A DNA stretch of 64,000 nt from an uncultured Prevotellaceae bacterium (GCA_900315745.1 ONAG01000022.1:1-64000), one strand, 5' to 3'; positions 1 to 9,170 are shown, numbered from the stretch's first letter. The notes: generated from the letters alone by a model not told the origin. Numbers and translations: made by a program.

Positions 1-111
1 ATATATAGAAGACCAGAAGAAGGTATGAAGGAAAGAGAACATAGGTTCGCTTTCATCCCACACCTAAAGGAAGTGGGCATTCCCGCTTGTGGTCGTAAAT
101 GCAAAACATAA
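1..111 (+). CDS. Possible 3' end of an upstream gene (partial)
   Basis: Frame 1 is open from the first base to a TAA at 109-111 and would encode a 36-residue tail ending in ACGRKCKT. It runs into the signal-peptide gene that starts at 128. I do not recognise the tail, and an open stretch this short can occur by chance. It is listed only because the window begins inside it. Confidence 0.25.
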   Translation: MYRRPEEGMKEREHRFAFIPHLKEVGIPACGRKCKT

Positions 112-127
112 ATTGTGCAGATATAAA

Positions 128-958
128 ATGGAGAGACTCATACTATTCCTCACACTTATGCTCATATCCGTGACCACCCATGCCACCGGTCTGGATGGTG
201 ACCTCATATATATCGATGGTGAGCAATGGGTCCTGCTGGGCAAACCAATTTACGCAGACTCCGTACTTGCCCAAGACCTGATAGCCGCTCTTCCCAAAGA
301 ACGTTCCTACACGACAGCCAACTGGGACGGCTACACGGCATACTGGAGCATTCAGGAAGATAAACTATGCCTGGACAGCATCTGCTATCGGCTATACGAC
401 AATGATCCGATAAAGTATCGGACGGAAAGCCTGTCTTCAGAAATCTTATTCCGCGTTTTCAAGAAATACTCCAACGGAAAACGAATCGTTGCCAAATGGC
501 TCAATGAGGAAATCCGTGTAGCAAAAGGTAAGAGGATATACTATGTACATACTGCCTATGAGAGGAACTTCGAAAACGAGCGGCTTATCAGCATCGAGCA
601 CGGAAAGGTCTCTGCAATGAAAGACTTCCAGAATTATGTCGTGGACGGGTTCTCCTTCAACAAACCTGGATGTAATGAAGGACTGCGAGAGAAGTTTCCC
701 CTAAACATCGAACAGTATCCAGAATTAGCCAACGTAAAGAGAATCGTGTTCTTCATCAAGAAAGCCCGTGTCGATGCACAGGGCAATCTTGTCGAGTGTG
801 AAGTGAAGGTGATTAAACCCGAAGACAATCCTCGTCTTGCCACCGAGATGGCAGAAGCGCTGAAAGCCTATCACCCCTGGCAAGTCTTTTACATCAATGG
901 CGAATACCGCGCCTACGGAATAGGAGGGTATTCGTTCATATACAAATTGAACGATTAA
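128..958 (+). CDS. Secreted protein of unknown function
   Basis: 276 residues when started at the ATG at 128. This start puts a clean signal peptide first (MERLILFLTLMLISVTTHAT), whereas an upstream GTG at 89 would place 13 unlikely residues before it. The mature protein is a mix of short acidic and aromatic segments with no motif I recognise. The C-terminal 80 residues (KKARVDAQGNLVECEV...) have a TonB-C or energy-transducer flavour, with 'V.A.G.V..', but this is weak. The next gene, also secreted, starts 39 bp downstream, so the two are probably co-transcribed. Function unknown; it acts outside the cytoplasm. Confidence 0.7.
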   Translation: MERLILFLTLMLISVTTHATGLDGDLIYIDGEQWVLLGKPIYADSVLAQDLIAALPKERSYTTANWDGYTAYWSIQEDKLCLDSICYRLYDNDPIKYRTESLSSEILFRVFKKYSNGKRIVAKWLNEEIRVAKGKRIYYVHTAYERNFENERLISIEHGKVSAMKDFQNYVVDGFSFNKPGCNEGLREKFPLNIEQYPELANVKRIVFFIKKARVDAQGNLVECEVKVIKPEDNPRLATEMAEALKAYHPWQVFYINGEYRAYGIGGYSFIYKLND

Positions 959-997
959 CCCACATACGGGTTGAATACATCAAAAAAACAACACAGT

Positions 998-2074
998 ATG
1001 CGAAAACTGAATCCTGCTTTTTATACCCTGGCAATGGTTCTCTTCACTTTATCCGGATTTGCTCAGGAAAAACTCATACGTATTGATAGCGCATCAGTCT
1101 CATGGCGGCAGAACGATCTCCCTGCTTCCTTCTACGACAAAGAATTGGCTCGGTTGCTTGTTCCACAGAACACACAGTTCGGCGTAGTACGAATACCGTC
1201 TCTTCGCTGCGAGTCTTCGCTGACCTACGATTCCGTCAACCATCAACTCGTTTACATCGAAGCGGCAACAAGCATCTACGATGCCACATACAAGGCAACC
1301 AACACATACCGGCCTTTGTCGGCTCGCAAATGGGCACGCAAGACTCAGGGCAAGAACGAAAAAGAAGAAATCAATATGGTAAGTGTGGTGCCACGAAAAC
1401 GTCCTCACAATTACGTCTCGCCAGATGTGAGGACTTTCACACTCGCCATCAACGACGAACAGGCACAGAAACTGAAAAAAATGTGGACAGACGCAGTCCA
1501 AAATGCAGAGGACAAGGAGGACTTCATCCTGGATGGTACGACTTGGGATTTCTTCATGGGTAACCAATGGGCAAAATCACACGAACGACAAAATGCCCTT
1601 GTGAAATATGCCAACGAACTAATGGATTCCATTTGTAATGTGGATTGGGGTAAGAAAGATCCCCATGATTTATATAATGACACAATAAAATTGAAAAGTA
1701 AGGATAGCCTTGAGAATGTTGTCTGTGAAGATACATGTCAACTAAAGAAAGCTGAATTATGGGGGAGATTGGAACCGGTTCACACCCAAAGCTTGACAAT
1801 AGATGACAGCAATTTGTTTTGTCGTTATTTGCCTGTTGGGTCAGGACTTCCCATTTGGATTGTGGAGATCTACAAACAAGAGAAAGAACAATGGCGGTTG
1901 GTGGCCAAGGGAAAAGTCATAAGACCAACTTATTCCTTCAAAGCGGAGTTTGCTGTTCATGACAATAAGATAGTGTTCTTTACAACATATGCCAAATATG
2001 ATTCCCTGACTCATGAAGCCATCGCCTTTGCAAAAGTGGATGAAGTAGGTAGGTTATCCTTGACTGAATTGTGA
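998..2074 (+). CDS. Secreted protein of unknown function
   Basis: 358 residues from the ATG at 998. A TTG at 971 is in frame but would add nine residues before the signal peptide, so the ATG is preferred. The signal peptide is MRKLNPAFYTLAMVLFTLSG, followed by FAQ as the likely cleavage site. The mature part has a lysine-rich middle (KKMWTDAVQNAEDKEDF) and an aromatic C-terminal half. No catalytic motif is visible. It follows the 128-958 gene closely, which suggests a small operon of two exported proteins. Confidence 0.7.
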   Translation: MRKLNPAFYTLAMVLFTLSGFAQEKLIRIDSASVSWRQNDLPASFYDKELARLLVPQNTQFGVVRIPSLRCESSLTYDSVNHQLVYIEAATSIYDATYKATNTYRPLSARKWARKTQGKNEKEEINMVSVVPRKRPHNYVSPDVRTFTLAINDEQAQKLKKMWTDAVQNAEDKEDFILDGTTWDFFMGNQWAKSHERQNALVKYANELMDSICNVDWGKKDPHDLYNDTIKLKSKDSLENVVCEDTCQLKKAELWGRLEPVHTQSLTIDDSNLFCRYLPVGSGLPIWIVEIYKQEKEQWRLVAKGKVIRPTYSFKAEFAVHDNKIVFFTTYAKYDSLTHEAIAFAKVDEVGRLSLTEL

Positions 2075-3671
2075 TAACATATGGTAATTCATCAACTTAC
2101 CGCTATGCCACCAAATCGACAAACAACTTAAAGTGACTGATGGTTGTCCAAAGACAATCCCATCACCCCACCCCATCCCCGAGTGCGAAGGACGCATGCC
2201 CACACCATACGTCCGCACGCATTTCTCCTATGATCATGAGCCATTATCTCCGGAAAAGCCTATCTCATGCCATGCAGTGAGTGATTTCCTCTCAAAGGAG
2301 CAAGTGTCCGGGGCGGACACACACTCCTTTGCACGCCCAATCGCAGATTAAGGGTGGCGTTCCAATTACTCGCTGCGCATCTCAAAGGCATATCCTCCAA
2401 TGATGGCAACCCGACACGGCCATTATCGAAATCCCGCACATACCCCGCACCATATATGACCTCACCTTTAGGCCATACATGAAACAGGGCGCACTCCCAT
2501 GTATTATCTTGAAGAAAGATTACCAGCTAATACAAAATCGCTGGAAATCTCACGACCTCCAGCGAACCTGTCAAGTGTAAAAATAAATTTTTAGTATTAC
2601 TATTTGAACAAATGTTTGTATAAATACTAATATATTAAAATAGTGGAGAGCCAACCATATTATATCCTATCTATATTTCAAGTATCATGGATATACCGCC
2701 ATGCAAAATTAATATAATCATACGAAACATCCAAATTAAAAATCACGATAGGTGATAAAAACTACTCTACTTCCATCCCACAACTTTTCCACCATGGTGC
2801 CACCATTTTCCACCATTCCATCACCATGTGGTGCGACCACTCGACTTAAATCCAAATCTCTAACCCCACCCACCCAGAGGGGCGAATCACCACGCTCACA
2901 GCTCACGCAGCACACACGGTGATTCATTTCACGCCGATTGCGCCGTACCTCCGTGGCGTGACGCTGCTCTCCGGCGAGAATGGGGCGGGAGGCAGGACAG
3001 ATGTATTCACAATCCACAAGTGGGCAGCCCAGTGGCCGGCCAAGCGTCCATTGTACTGCCCACACATGGATTTGACGTGGATACATTTGCCGTACCTCCC
3101 TTGTTGCCCCATACACGCCTTCTTTCCGTGTCACTATACTCCAGCCCGGCACCATCGACGTGAAACAGCATGTCTTCACGACACTTGTCAAATGCTCACG
3201 CAAAGGCTGACGCGACAAGCGCAACACGACACGCTCCCCTCCCCCGTTTACTCCTATTGAACAATTCAATAACCAAGCATTCAAGCCCAGACTTAATAGC
3301 CAAATTTTCATAGATGATCTCCAAGTTCACTAAATGTGAACCTACCCATATTGACCCGAACAATCACAAAACTCTCCTGAGCACAAACAACAGCAAAAAT
3401 TCATCTACCATTCCACCTTACACGTCCGTGATGTGCCATTACTTCGCAAAGATATATCGCGGCATCTGTTTGCATCGGTTTTCACGGAACTTATTCTTCC
3501 CCACCGCTATGGCCGACGACCCACGCTATTGGAATAACTTCCGCAAACCTTCCGAGTGCGATAACATCTGTCCGCAATCTTCGGGCAGCGGCGTAATTAC
3601 AACCTCCCAGACGCGAAAGGCTGCAAGCAGCCGAAGCGAAGGGGAAAAGAAAACGATCAAAACAAAAAGCT
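2075..3671. other. Long non-genic stretch with possible gene debris
   Basis: About 1.6 kb without a convincing gene. On the minus strand 2526-2260 is open for 88 codons and starts protein-like (QDNTWECALFHVWPKGE, then GYVRDFDNGRVG), but no start codon precedes it, so it may be the remnant of a lost gene. From 2580 to 2740 the DNA is AT-rich. From 2760 to 3260 it is C-rich and gives open frames on both strands whose translations are full of Cys, Trp and Arg and do not look like proteins. No terminator or promoter could be placed with confidence. Confidence 0.4.
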
Positions 3672-3932
3672 ATGATTAAATCTTATGTCGAATGGAAAGG
3701 AGAGAGGTTTCCCATCAGAACGATAGACCTCCCTGAAAGCTGGGGATACAGCAGCCCAGTAAACGTGGCTGAATGCAGCCTATTTCACGCCTATGAAGAG
3801 GAATATGACAAGAACGACAAAGAGGCAGTCGCCATTGACGACACCATCTTCTACTTTTTCGATGATGGTTTCATTGAGAGTGACCCCACCGACGAGGAAA
3901 TCATCAAGAGACTTGAACAGGAAGGAATTTAA
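3672..3932 (+). CDS. Small acidic protein of mobile-element type
   Basis: 86 residues, strongly acidic in the second half (EEEYDKNDKEAVAIDDTIFYFFDDGF). It has no signal peptide or membrane span. The pattern 'I.DLP..WGYSSPVNVAE' and an acidic tail that names a 'YFFDDGF' patch are typical of small cytoplasmic proteins carried on Bacteroidetes conjugative elements, but no function is known to me. It is the first gene of a same-strand run reaching 5525. Confidence 0.6.
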   Translation: MIKSYVEWKGERFPIRTIDLPESWGYSSPVNVAECSLFHAYEEEYDKNDKEAVAIDDTIFYFFDDGFIESDPTDEEIIKRLEQEGI

Positions 3933-3953
3933 TAACCATTAAACTTTACAACG

Positions 3954-4541
3954 ATGCCAAACTGGTGCTTTAGCTCATACGTCCTTGAGGGCAGCGAGCA
4001 GGAAATCAAAGAACTTGACAAGACCCTTGTCAAACTAGTGTCTAGAAAACAACCAGCCGTAAAAAGCGACTTCGGAAAGAACTGGCTGGGATGCTTGGTC
4101 AACGCCCTTGGCGGTGACTGGAAGGAAATCTATTGCCGGGGAACGTGGGATGACAAGAACCGCACGGGCAACATCCTCCGGCTGACTACTGAGACCGCTT
4201 GGGGTCCGATGAACGAGGTGTTCGACTTCATCTGCCAGAAATTCCCTTCCATCAAATACTACTTTGCATCTGAGGAGGAAGGTATGGGTGAGTACCTCAC
4301 CAACGACGTTGAGGGCAAATACTTCCCCGACCGGTACCACATCGACCTCTGCGACCCGGAAGAGAACTACGATGACGAGTATTTCACTTCTCTAGAAGCA
4401 ATGCTTGACTACATCAACGAGAACTACCATCCTGCAACTCCCCTCAAAAGAATAGAGGATATCGAAGACCTCGATGACGAGTGGCGGATGAAAAACGATG
4501 ATGCATTCCTCAATTACCACATCATTCGGGTGTGCGAATGA
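3954..4541 (+). CDS. Api92/DUF1281-like protein
   Basis: 195 residues beginning MPNWCFSSYVLEGSEQEIKE, the signature start of Api92-like (DUF1281, ferredoxin-like fold) proteins: an N-terminal strand with the MPNWC motif, then a helix that begins with the acidic 'EQEIKELDKTL'. The rest is rich in aromatic and acidic residues (WGPMNEVFDFICQKFP, YYFASEEEGMGEYL). Such proteins occur on phages, plasmids and integrative elements; their molecular role is not established. It is one of five small genes that look like element cargo. Confidence 0.7.
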   Translation: MPNWCFSSYVLEGSEQEIKELDKTLVKLVSRKQPAVKSDFGKNWLGCLVNALGGDWKEIYCRGTWDDKNRTGNILRLTTETAWGPMNEVFDFICQKFPSIKYYFASEEEGMGEYLTNDVEGKYFPDRYHIDLCDPEENYDDEYFTSLEAMLDYINENYHPATPLKRIEDIEDLDDEWRMKNDDAFLNYHIIRVCE

Positions 4542-4574
4542 ATCCTAATATATCTCATAACAGAAGACACAAAT

Positions 4575-4787
4575 ATGAAAAGTATCACCAACTACCTGCT
4601 TGCGCCGAGCAGCATCTATAAGTCAGTGACAAAGGGCGCAGTCATCCTGACCCACATCGTTTGCATACTGCTGTGCATCGTGGTGGCAATAGCAGAGACC
4701 CACCCCGTCGCAGCCATCTTCATCACATCCATCATTGGCGGTATCGTCTACCTTACAAAGACAACGCCAAATGAGAGCAACCAATAA
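4575..4787 (+). CDS. Small two-span membrane protein
   Basis: 70 residues with two hydrophobic segments, about residues 22-40 (VILTHIVCILLCIVVAIAE) and 43-60 (AAIFITSIIGGIVYL). It begins MKSITNYLLAPSS and has a short polar tail. It is a same-strand member of the small-gene run at 3.7-5.5 kb. No family recognised; inner-membrane location inferred. Confidence 0.55.
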   Translation: MKSITNYLLAPSSIYKSVTKGAVILTHIVCILLCIVVAIAETHPVAAIFITSIIGGIVYLTKTTPNESNQ

Positions 4788-4799
4788 AGAAAAGGTAAC

Positions 4800-4820
4800 G
4801 GGGGAGCCAACCACTCCCCC
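4800..4820 (+). promoter_or_regulatory. Leader hairpin before the gene at 4838
   Basis: GGGGGAG (4800-4806) and CTCCCCC (4814-4820) form a perfect 7-bp stem with a 7-nt loop, 17 bases before the ATG at 4838. It lacks a following T run, so it may act as a leader structure or weak terminator. Similar G-rich/C-rich hairpins precede genes at 5160, 35118 and 54872. Confidence 0.5.
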
Positions 4821-4837
4821 ACTCAAAACACCACAAA

Positions 4838-5113
4838 ATGAACACACAACCACAAACATTGTTCGTCGTCACACACGTCACCATTTCCGCCTCCGAACCC
4901 GATGCCAACGGATTCGTCGACGCAAGGCTGTTCAAGACAAAAAAACAGGCTCTCGACCAACTCAAGACTTGGAGAGACGAGGAAATGGAATACAGAAAGA
5001 ATACCGGTGCCGCCTATGTGCTCTATACCGACACCGACCAGAAATTCCACTGCACATGGGACTCTGACAACGAGGGTGTCATCATCTCTATCAAAGAAAC
5101 CGAGGTGGGGTAA
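4838..5113 (+). CDS. Small protein of unknown function
   Basis: 91 residues, soluble. The N-terminal half is a beta-like segment (TLFVVTHVTISASE), followed by a helix with 'KTKKQALDQLKTWRDEEME' and a tail with 'YVLYTDTDQKFHCTWDSD'. This layout resembles small Bacteroidetes mobile-element proteins, but no family is recognised. It is preceded by a G/C hairpin and followed by another one that overlaps its stop codon. Confidence 0.55.
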   Translation: MNTQPQTLFVVTHVTISASEPDANGFVDARLFKTKKQALDQLKTWRDEEMEYRKNTGAAYVLYTDTDQKFHCTWDSDNEGVIISIKETEVG

Positions 5114-5122
5114 TCCCCCACC
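5104..5122 (+). promoter_or_regulatory. Hairpin between the genes at 4838 and 5160
   Basis: GGTGGGG (5104-5110) and CCCCACC (5116-5122) form a 7-bp stem around the stop codon at 5111-5113, with a pyrimidine-rich run after it. It could be a terminator or a leader for the gene at 5160. Confidence 0.45.
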
Positions 5123-5159
5123 TTCTCCTCACCATTGTTCAAATCTAAAACTCAAAGAC

Positions 5160-5525
5160 ATGAACCAAATACAACCACCACAAATCGTCTCCTACAGACC
5201 CATTAAGGACGGTGGCTATTACATCATCAAGGTCTCCGCCCTCTTCGGTGACAATGATTGCTATCGTGTCTCACTCAAAGAAGAATATGATGACCACACG
5301 ACCCAAATCGCCGATATCAACCTGAGGCGACCCAGAGATCGCCGCTGGCTGGAACAATATGTCAGAGACTTATCTCATAGAGTCCATATCACAGGCATCT
5401 ACTTCGGCACATGCGATTGTCTTGGGTACAACCACTACCCTCTTGACAAGTTCATTGAACAACACAAGAACTTCCCCTGTATGGACTATCTCCAAGATAT
5501 CCATATTCAAAAAAAGTTCATTTAA
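5160..5525 (+). CDS. Small protein of unknown function
   Basis: 121 residues from the ATG at 5160. The frame is open further upstream to 4902, but that part overlaps the better-supported gene at 4838, so the internal ATG is taken. The protein is polar and aromatic (YYIIKVSALFGDNDCYRVSL, then GTCDCLGYNHYPLDKF) with no recognised motif. It is the last gene of the small cargo run. Confidence 0.5.
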   Translation: MNQIQPPQIVSYRPIKDGGYYIIKVSALFGDNDCYRVSLKEEYDDHTTQIADINLRRPRDRRWLEQYVRDLSHRVHITGIYFGTCDCLGYNHYPLDKFIEQHKNFPCMDYLQDIHIQKKFI

Positions 5526-5530
5526 GTATC

Positions 5531-5716
5531 TTGACCATCATAAAACAGAACCTCACCCAAGAACAATTAGGTGAACGTATAGGAGTGAAAAAATCCCAAA
5601 TCTCAAAACTTGAACGAAGCAAAAGCATTACCATAGCAACAATGAGCCGTGTGTTCAAAGCATTGGGGCGACTCTCGATATGGGCTCTTACGGCAGAGTT
5701 GCATTGTGGTAATTGA
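5531..5716 (+). pseudogene. Truncated XRE-type HTH stub
   Basis: About 55 residues matching the core of a Cro/C1 (XRE) helix-turn-helix: LTQEQLGERIGVKKSQISKL then ERSKSITIATMSRVFKALG. The first helix is missing, and the only possible start is a TTG inside what should be that helix, five bases after the previous stop. It looks like the 3' remnant of a HigA-type antitoxin or repressor gene. No toxin partner lies upstream. It could still be expressed, but a full domain is not present. Confidence 0.6.
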
Positions 5717-5733
5717 ATTGACATTTTATGATT

Positions 5734-5756
5734 AAGGAGCGGCAAAACCGCTCCTT
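5734..5756. terminator. Bidirectional terminator
   Basis: AAGGAGCGG (5734-5742) and CCGCTCCTT (5748-5756) make a perfect 9-bp stem with an AAAA-type loop between two convergent genes, flanked by T-rich sequence on the plus side. It ends the minus-strand RNA-repair operon's neighbour and the HTH stub. Confidence 0.75.
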
Positions 5757-5761
5757 TCATT

Positions 5762-6793
5762 TTATGATTCACCATCCTCTTCCTCATACAGGTCAAGAGC
5801 TTCCTTCAGCTTGTCACGCATATATTTCACCGCATTCCGGGGGTAGATAATCCTGATGCCGGGACCATAGGACATGAAGACCGAATACATCTCGAAGTTG
5901 ATGACCACGTCGATCCTGAAGACACAACTCCCATCTTCTGGATTCTCCCTAATCAACTGTTGGGAGCGATGAATGGGCTTGGTCTTGATATATTTGCTTT
6001 GCTCAGCACTGGCCCAGAACTTGATGGTACGTGGTTTGTTCCCTATATTCTTGCTCACCCCGATCACGTCATCAAAGAAGTGCTCTGAGTCGAATTCAGG
6101 TTTCTCCCGGAACGGGACATCCACCGGTTCCACACTCTTGATGCGGTCAAGGGCAAGGTTGAACAGCAAGAGATTGCTTGCCTTTGCACCAAACAGGAAC
6201 CAGCGGTTGCGGAACTCTTTTAGCAGATACGGACAAAGAATGTATTCAGATGGTTGTCTTGCCGAGAACGACTGGTACATGATGCGCAGCGTCTGCTTGT
6301 GTACGATATAGTTGTACAAGGGGTTCAGTAGGCGGATTCCCTTCAGGTCGGGCACGCTGTCGAAATGGATGATGGGCTTGCGGTTGTTGCGACTGATGGC
6401 CAGCTTGTCCTGCAGGCGGCTCACCACATCCGCCATCTCGGAGAACTGCCCGAAGTCCTCCAACTGCCGGAGCATGTCAACAGCCTCCTGCATCACCTCG
6501 TAGTCATTCTGCGACATCGGCATGTCCATGATGGAGTAATCACTGTCTGCATAACGGTAGTACTTGTGGTCATACACCTCGATGGGAGCATTATAGCCAA
6601 GTTTGTCGGAGCGCATCATCTGGATGTCGCCCTGCACGGTGCGTACGGAAACGCCCTTCCGAATACCCTCCATGTCATACAGGGCTTCGGAACAGGCTTC
6701 CACCAAGTCTTCGAGCGTCCAACGGCGATAGCGGTTGCGGAGACAGTTGTCAATGGTCTTATAGCGTATCAACGCATTCTTGTTTGCTGGCAT
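5762..6793 (-). CDS. WYL-domain transcriptional regulator
   Basis: 343 residues. Residues about 1-75 form a winged-helix region (TIDNCLRNRYRRWTLEDLVE, then VSVRTVQGDIQMMR, an HTH recognition-helix pattern). Residues about 155-240 carry the WYL core (IVHKQTLRIMYQSF, then YILCPYLLKEFRNRWFLFG), and the C-terminal part is the WCX extension (IKFWASAEQSKYIKT). WYL proteins sense nucleic-acid or nucleotide ligands and control defence and RNA- or DNA-damage operons. Its start overlaps the end of the Thg1-like gene by 35 bp, so it is the last gene of the minus-strand RNA-repair operon. I infer that it controls the divergent promoters at 9171-9293. Confidence 0.88.
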   Translation of the reverse strand: MPANKNALIRYKTIDNCLRNRYRRWTLEDLVEACSEALYDMEGIRKGVSVRTVQGDIQMMRSDKLGYNAPIEVYDHKYYRYADSDYSIMDMPMSQNDYEVMQEAVDMLRQLEDFGQFSEMADVVSRLQDKLAISRNNRKPIIHFDSVPDLKGIRLLNPLYNYIVHKQTLRIMYQSFSARQPSEYILCPYLLKEFRNRWFLFGAKASNLLLFNLALDRIKSVEPVDVPFREKPEFDSEHFFDDVIGVSKNIGNKPRTIKFWASAEQSKYIKTKPIHRSQQLIRENPEDGSCVFRIDVVINFEMYSVFMSYGPGIRIIYPRNAVKYMRDKLKEALDLYEEEDGES

Positions 6794-7556
6794 AGTCGTT
6801 TGCTTTTATGATTGTATTGATAAGTTCTGCATATAGTTCTCCGATGGGCAATTCCTCTTCCAAATAAAGGGAACGCCTGATGCAGGTGGTGTGTTCCTTG
6901 GTCACTGGGTTATACCCTTTCTTCTCCACCTCCTTGAAATACATCCCCACTCCCCTGCGCTGCCACAAAGGCAGGTTGTTGTAGTTGATGGCGCGGGAGA
7001 AAAGCAACTCGTTCTTGCCAGCATTGGACAATCCGTCGATCTGCTTTTGAACATCACCTGCCGAAACACCTTCCTTTCGGAGCAGCCAATAACAGTGTGC
7101 GTTCAATGAGTTTCGGTGTGAGTCCTCCTGCCGCCATCGGAAGTAGTCAACCACATAGCCTGCGTTGGGCAGAGGTATTAACCGGCAGTCGAAGACTGCG
7201 GCCTTTCCAGTTTCCATGGAGAAGGCAACAGAGGCTTCTGCAGCAAGGATAGAAAGCAACTTCCGTTCCTTGCGGCCAAAAGTAGTGTCATCCATATGGA
7301 AGAGCAACGATATCTCATCGCTCTGGGTATAGCCGTAGATGATGCGGAAACCACAGTCCATCAAGTGGCGTAATGTCGCCACCATGGCATCGCGGAACCT
7401 GATATCGAACGGCTTCTCCAAATCCCACTCCTTTTTCGTCAGGCGGGTGAAGCCATGGCCGTCGAGACGGGCTACAACGTAAATGCCTTCGAGCATCGTC
7501 CTATCAAGTGACTGCTCGAAACTTCGCATTTGTTTGTCAAGGGTGTCGAAATCCAT
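6759..7556 (-). CDS. Thg1-like 3'-5' RNA polymerase (TLP)
   Basis: 265 residues. The Thg1 catalytic signature is present: RLDGHGF with Asp32, and YTQSDEISLLF with Asp80-Glu81, the metal-binding pair of the palm-like domain. The C-terminal half has the family's 'HCYWLLRKEGVS' and 'GMYFKE' segments. Thg1 adds the extra G-1 to tRNA-His in eukaryotes; bacterial Thg1-like proteins rebuild the 5' end of truncated tRNAs by template-dependent 3'-5' addition. It starts 4 bp after the kinase-like gene ends (7561) and overlaps the WYL gene, so it is translated within the operon. This is one of the clearest identifications in the window. Confidence 0.93.
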   Translation of the reverse strand: MDFDTLDKQMRSFEQSLDRTMLEGIYVVARLDGHGFTRLTKKEWDLEKPFDIRFRDAMVATLRHLMDCGFRIIYGYTQSDEISLLFHMDDTTFGRKERKLLSILAAEASVAFSMETGKAAVFDCRLIPLPNAGYVVDYFRWRQEDSHRNSLNAHCYWLLRKEGVSAGDVQKQIDGLSNAGKNELLFSRAINYNNLPLWQRRGVGMYFKEVEKKGYNPVTKEHTTCIRRSLYLEEELPIGELYAELINTIIKANDYASKQECVDTL

Positions 7557-7560
7557 CTTC

Positions 7561-8031
7561 CTATTCTCTCCAGTCTGTTATCTCAAATTCATTATCATTA
7601 ATTCTCACGAAAAAGAGTTTGTCAAACCCTTCGGCATAGTCGGGCAGTTGTAATCTGTTCTGTGTGCAGGGAATCGCCTTCACGGGGACTTTCTCCTCCC
7701 TTCTCTCGTTCCTCGCGATACATTCCCTCACTCTGCTTTGGAAAAATAAGCCGATGACCTCATAGCCATGCGCCTTGGCATCGGGTATGTACCTCTCCCT
7801 GTCAGTTTTCTCAGGATTGGTGTTGTCGACCACGAACGACAGCCCACGGTCATAACACTCCCGGATGGCCTGCGATTCCCTGGGACGTGTGCGCAGGGTG
7901 TCCAGATTGACATGGACATAACCATGAGAAGCCAACCATTCCTTGAAGAATGTGGTCTTCCCACTGGCCTGTATGCCGATGAACACGACAATCTGCCCGG
8001 TCTTCTTGATGTCAAAAGGAAGTGTTTTCAT
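7561..8031 (-). CDS. Polynucleotide-kinase-like P-loop protein (AAA_33)
   Basis: 156 residues from the ATG at 8031; a TTG four codons earlier is in frame but would overlap the upstream gene. Walker A is GIQASGKTT, near residue 19. The 'NLDTLRTR' segment holds the catalytic Asp of T4 Pnk-type kinases, 'VVDNTNP' matches the Walker-B/NxxP strand, and 'RNERREEKVPV' looks like the arginine lid. The family phosphorylates 5'-OH RNA or DNA ends. No phosphatase domain is attached. It starts directly after the nucleotidyltransferase stop. In this operon it would make 5'-phosphates on cleaved RNA. Nucleotide specificity cannot be read from the sequence. Confidence 0.85.
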   Translation of the reverse strand: MKTLPFDIKKTGQIVVFIGIQASGKTTFFKEWLASHGYVHVNLDTLRTRPRESQAIRECYDRGLSFVVDNTNPEKTDRERYIPDAKAHGYEVIGLFFQSRVRECIARNERREEKVPVKAIPCTQNRLQLPDYAEGFDKLFFVRINDNEFEITDWRE

Positions 8032-8032
8032 T

Positions 8033-9141
8033 TTACATTCCAAATTGCTGTTTCCGAATCTCTATCATCAGGTCATTGACAAAATCCGTGTCAATCTTCT
8101 CACGGATGGTGGACTGTTCCATCAATTGGTTCATCCGTTCCTTGTCACGCTCCAGCATCTCGATGATTTCCTCGTACTCGAACTTGTGGTTGCGGACATC
8201 CATCAGGAACTGCTTGTCCTCGGTGCGCTGCAGGATCACTCCCCTGCCCTCCGCTATCTCCGCTGCCATGTGCATCAGCCGGAAGCAGTGCATCATGTTC
8301 TTCGAGTCGTAGTTCTTGTCGAGGTTCGACTCGTAGCGTTTCGGGTTGCGGTTGCTCACCCACTCCTGGTATTCCGCATACTGACGGCAATGGGTGGAGT
8401 ATCCACTCTGGTTGTAGGAGATAAAGCACATCGGACGGGTGTGCTTGTCGTCGATGGAGGAGAGCCGTATCTCATCGGCCTTGGCATCTTTCTTGATGAC
8501 ACCCCGGTAGCCTATGGGCACCATCTGCGACAGCCTTTCGATGACAACGACCCTTTCCGTTTCTCCATAATATTCTTGGCAGAAAGACAAGAACCGTCCG
8601 TCTTCTCTCCAGTCCGGATAAGCGGCGGTGTGAACCCCGAAGTCATAATACACGCCATAGATGTCGTGCATGTTGGGCACGTTGACAAGACCGCAGAACT
8701 CCTGATGCAGGCTGCGGTTGCTGAGCCAGTCGCTGAACTTCGTGCTGCCCTGCCCCTTGAAAGTATAGATAAAATCGTATGGGGTCAGGCGCTCTGTCAC
8801 GGGGTTGACAATCTTCTTGTTCAGTCCCCGCGCCTTCTCTATCTGCGACTTGGCACACCGATTACTTTGTCCTCCGGCACAAAGAGGCTTTCCAGCACCG
8901 TGGGATTGGATTTCAGGAGCAGACGGACCAGTTCTCCTATCTCATACCATGTGTTGTCATGACGGCTGTCTGTCACCTGGGGCTTGTAGCCGAAGCAACC
9001 AAACAGTTCGTCACGAGTGCAGACATAGACACCGCTTGTATCGATATCGCTATCCTCATTGTTGAGACCATATAAGTGACTGCCCCGGATATATTCATAG
9101 AGCAACCGCCCGTCCTGACGGATAACATCAAAATTGTTCAT
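8033..9141 (-). pseudogene. RlaP-type nucleotidyltransferase, broken by deletion/frameshift
   Basis: The N-terminal part (start taken at 9141; an in-frame ATG at 9162 is also possible) has the polymerase-beta nucleotidyltransferase motif: GSHLYGLNNEDSDID, i.e. GS followed by DxD. This matches the DUF/RlaP 'RNA repair pathway' nucleotidyltransferase family. That frame reads up to VPEDKVIGV and stops at 8839-8841. The other frame continues from CAKSQIEKARGLNKKIVNP, typical of the same family, to the stop at 8033. Between them about 25-30 family residues seem absent, so both a deletion and a frameshift occur near 8850-8865. It is the first gene of the operon. Unless this is an assembly error, the protein is not made whole. 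Confidence 0.82.
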
Positions 9142-9170
9142 CTCAATTACCTTTGTATTCATTGCAAAAG

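Noticed and set aside
2133-2351. 72-residue open frame in the long intergenic stretch
   Set aside because: Pro- and His-rich translation without a motif; the opposite strand gives a slightly more protein-like fragment, and neither is convincing.
2736-3311. 191-residue open frame on the minus strand and a 113-residue frame on the plus strand over the same DNA
   Set aside because: Both translations are rich in Cys, Trp, Arg and His with no domain or signal peptide, and the DNA is a skewed C-rich stretch where stops are rare by chance.
3314-3679. 121-residue open frame before the gene at 3672
   Set aside because: Composition is random-looking (Ser, Thr and Asn rich with many Cys), it overlaps the start of the next gene, and nothing in it suggests a family.
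5359-5574. 71-residue frame overlapping the genes at 5160 and 5531
   Set aside because: Shadow of the 5160 gene in another frame; the in-frame protein there is more credible.
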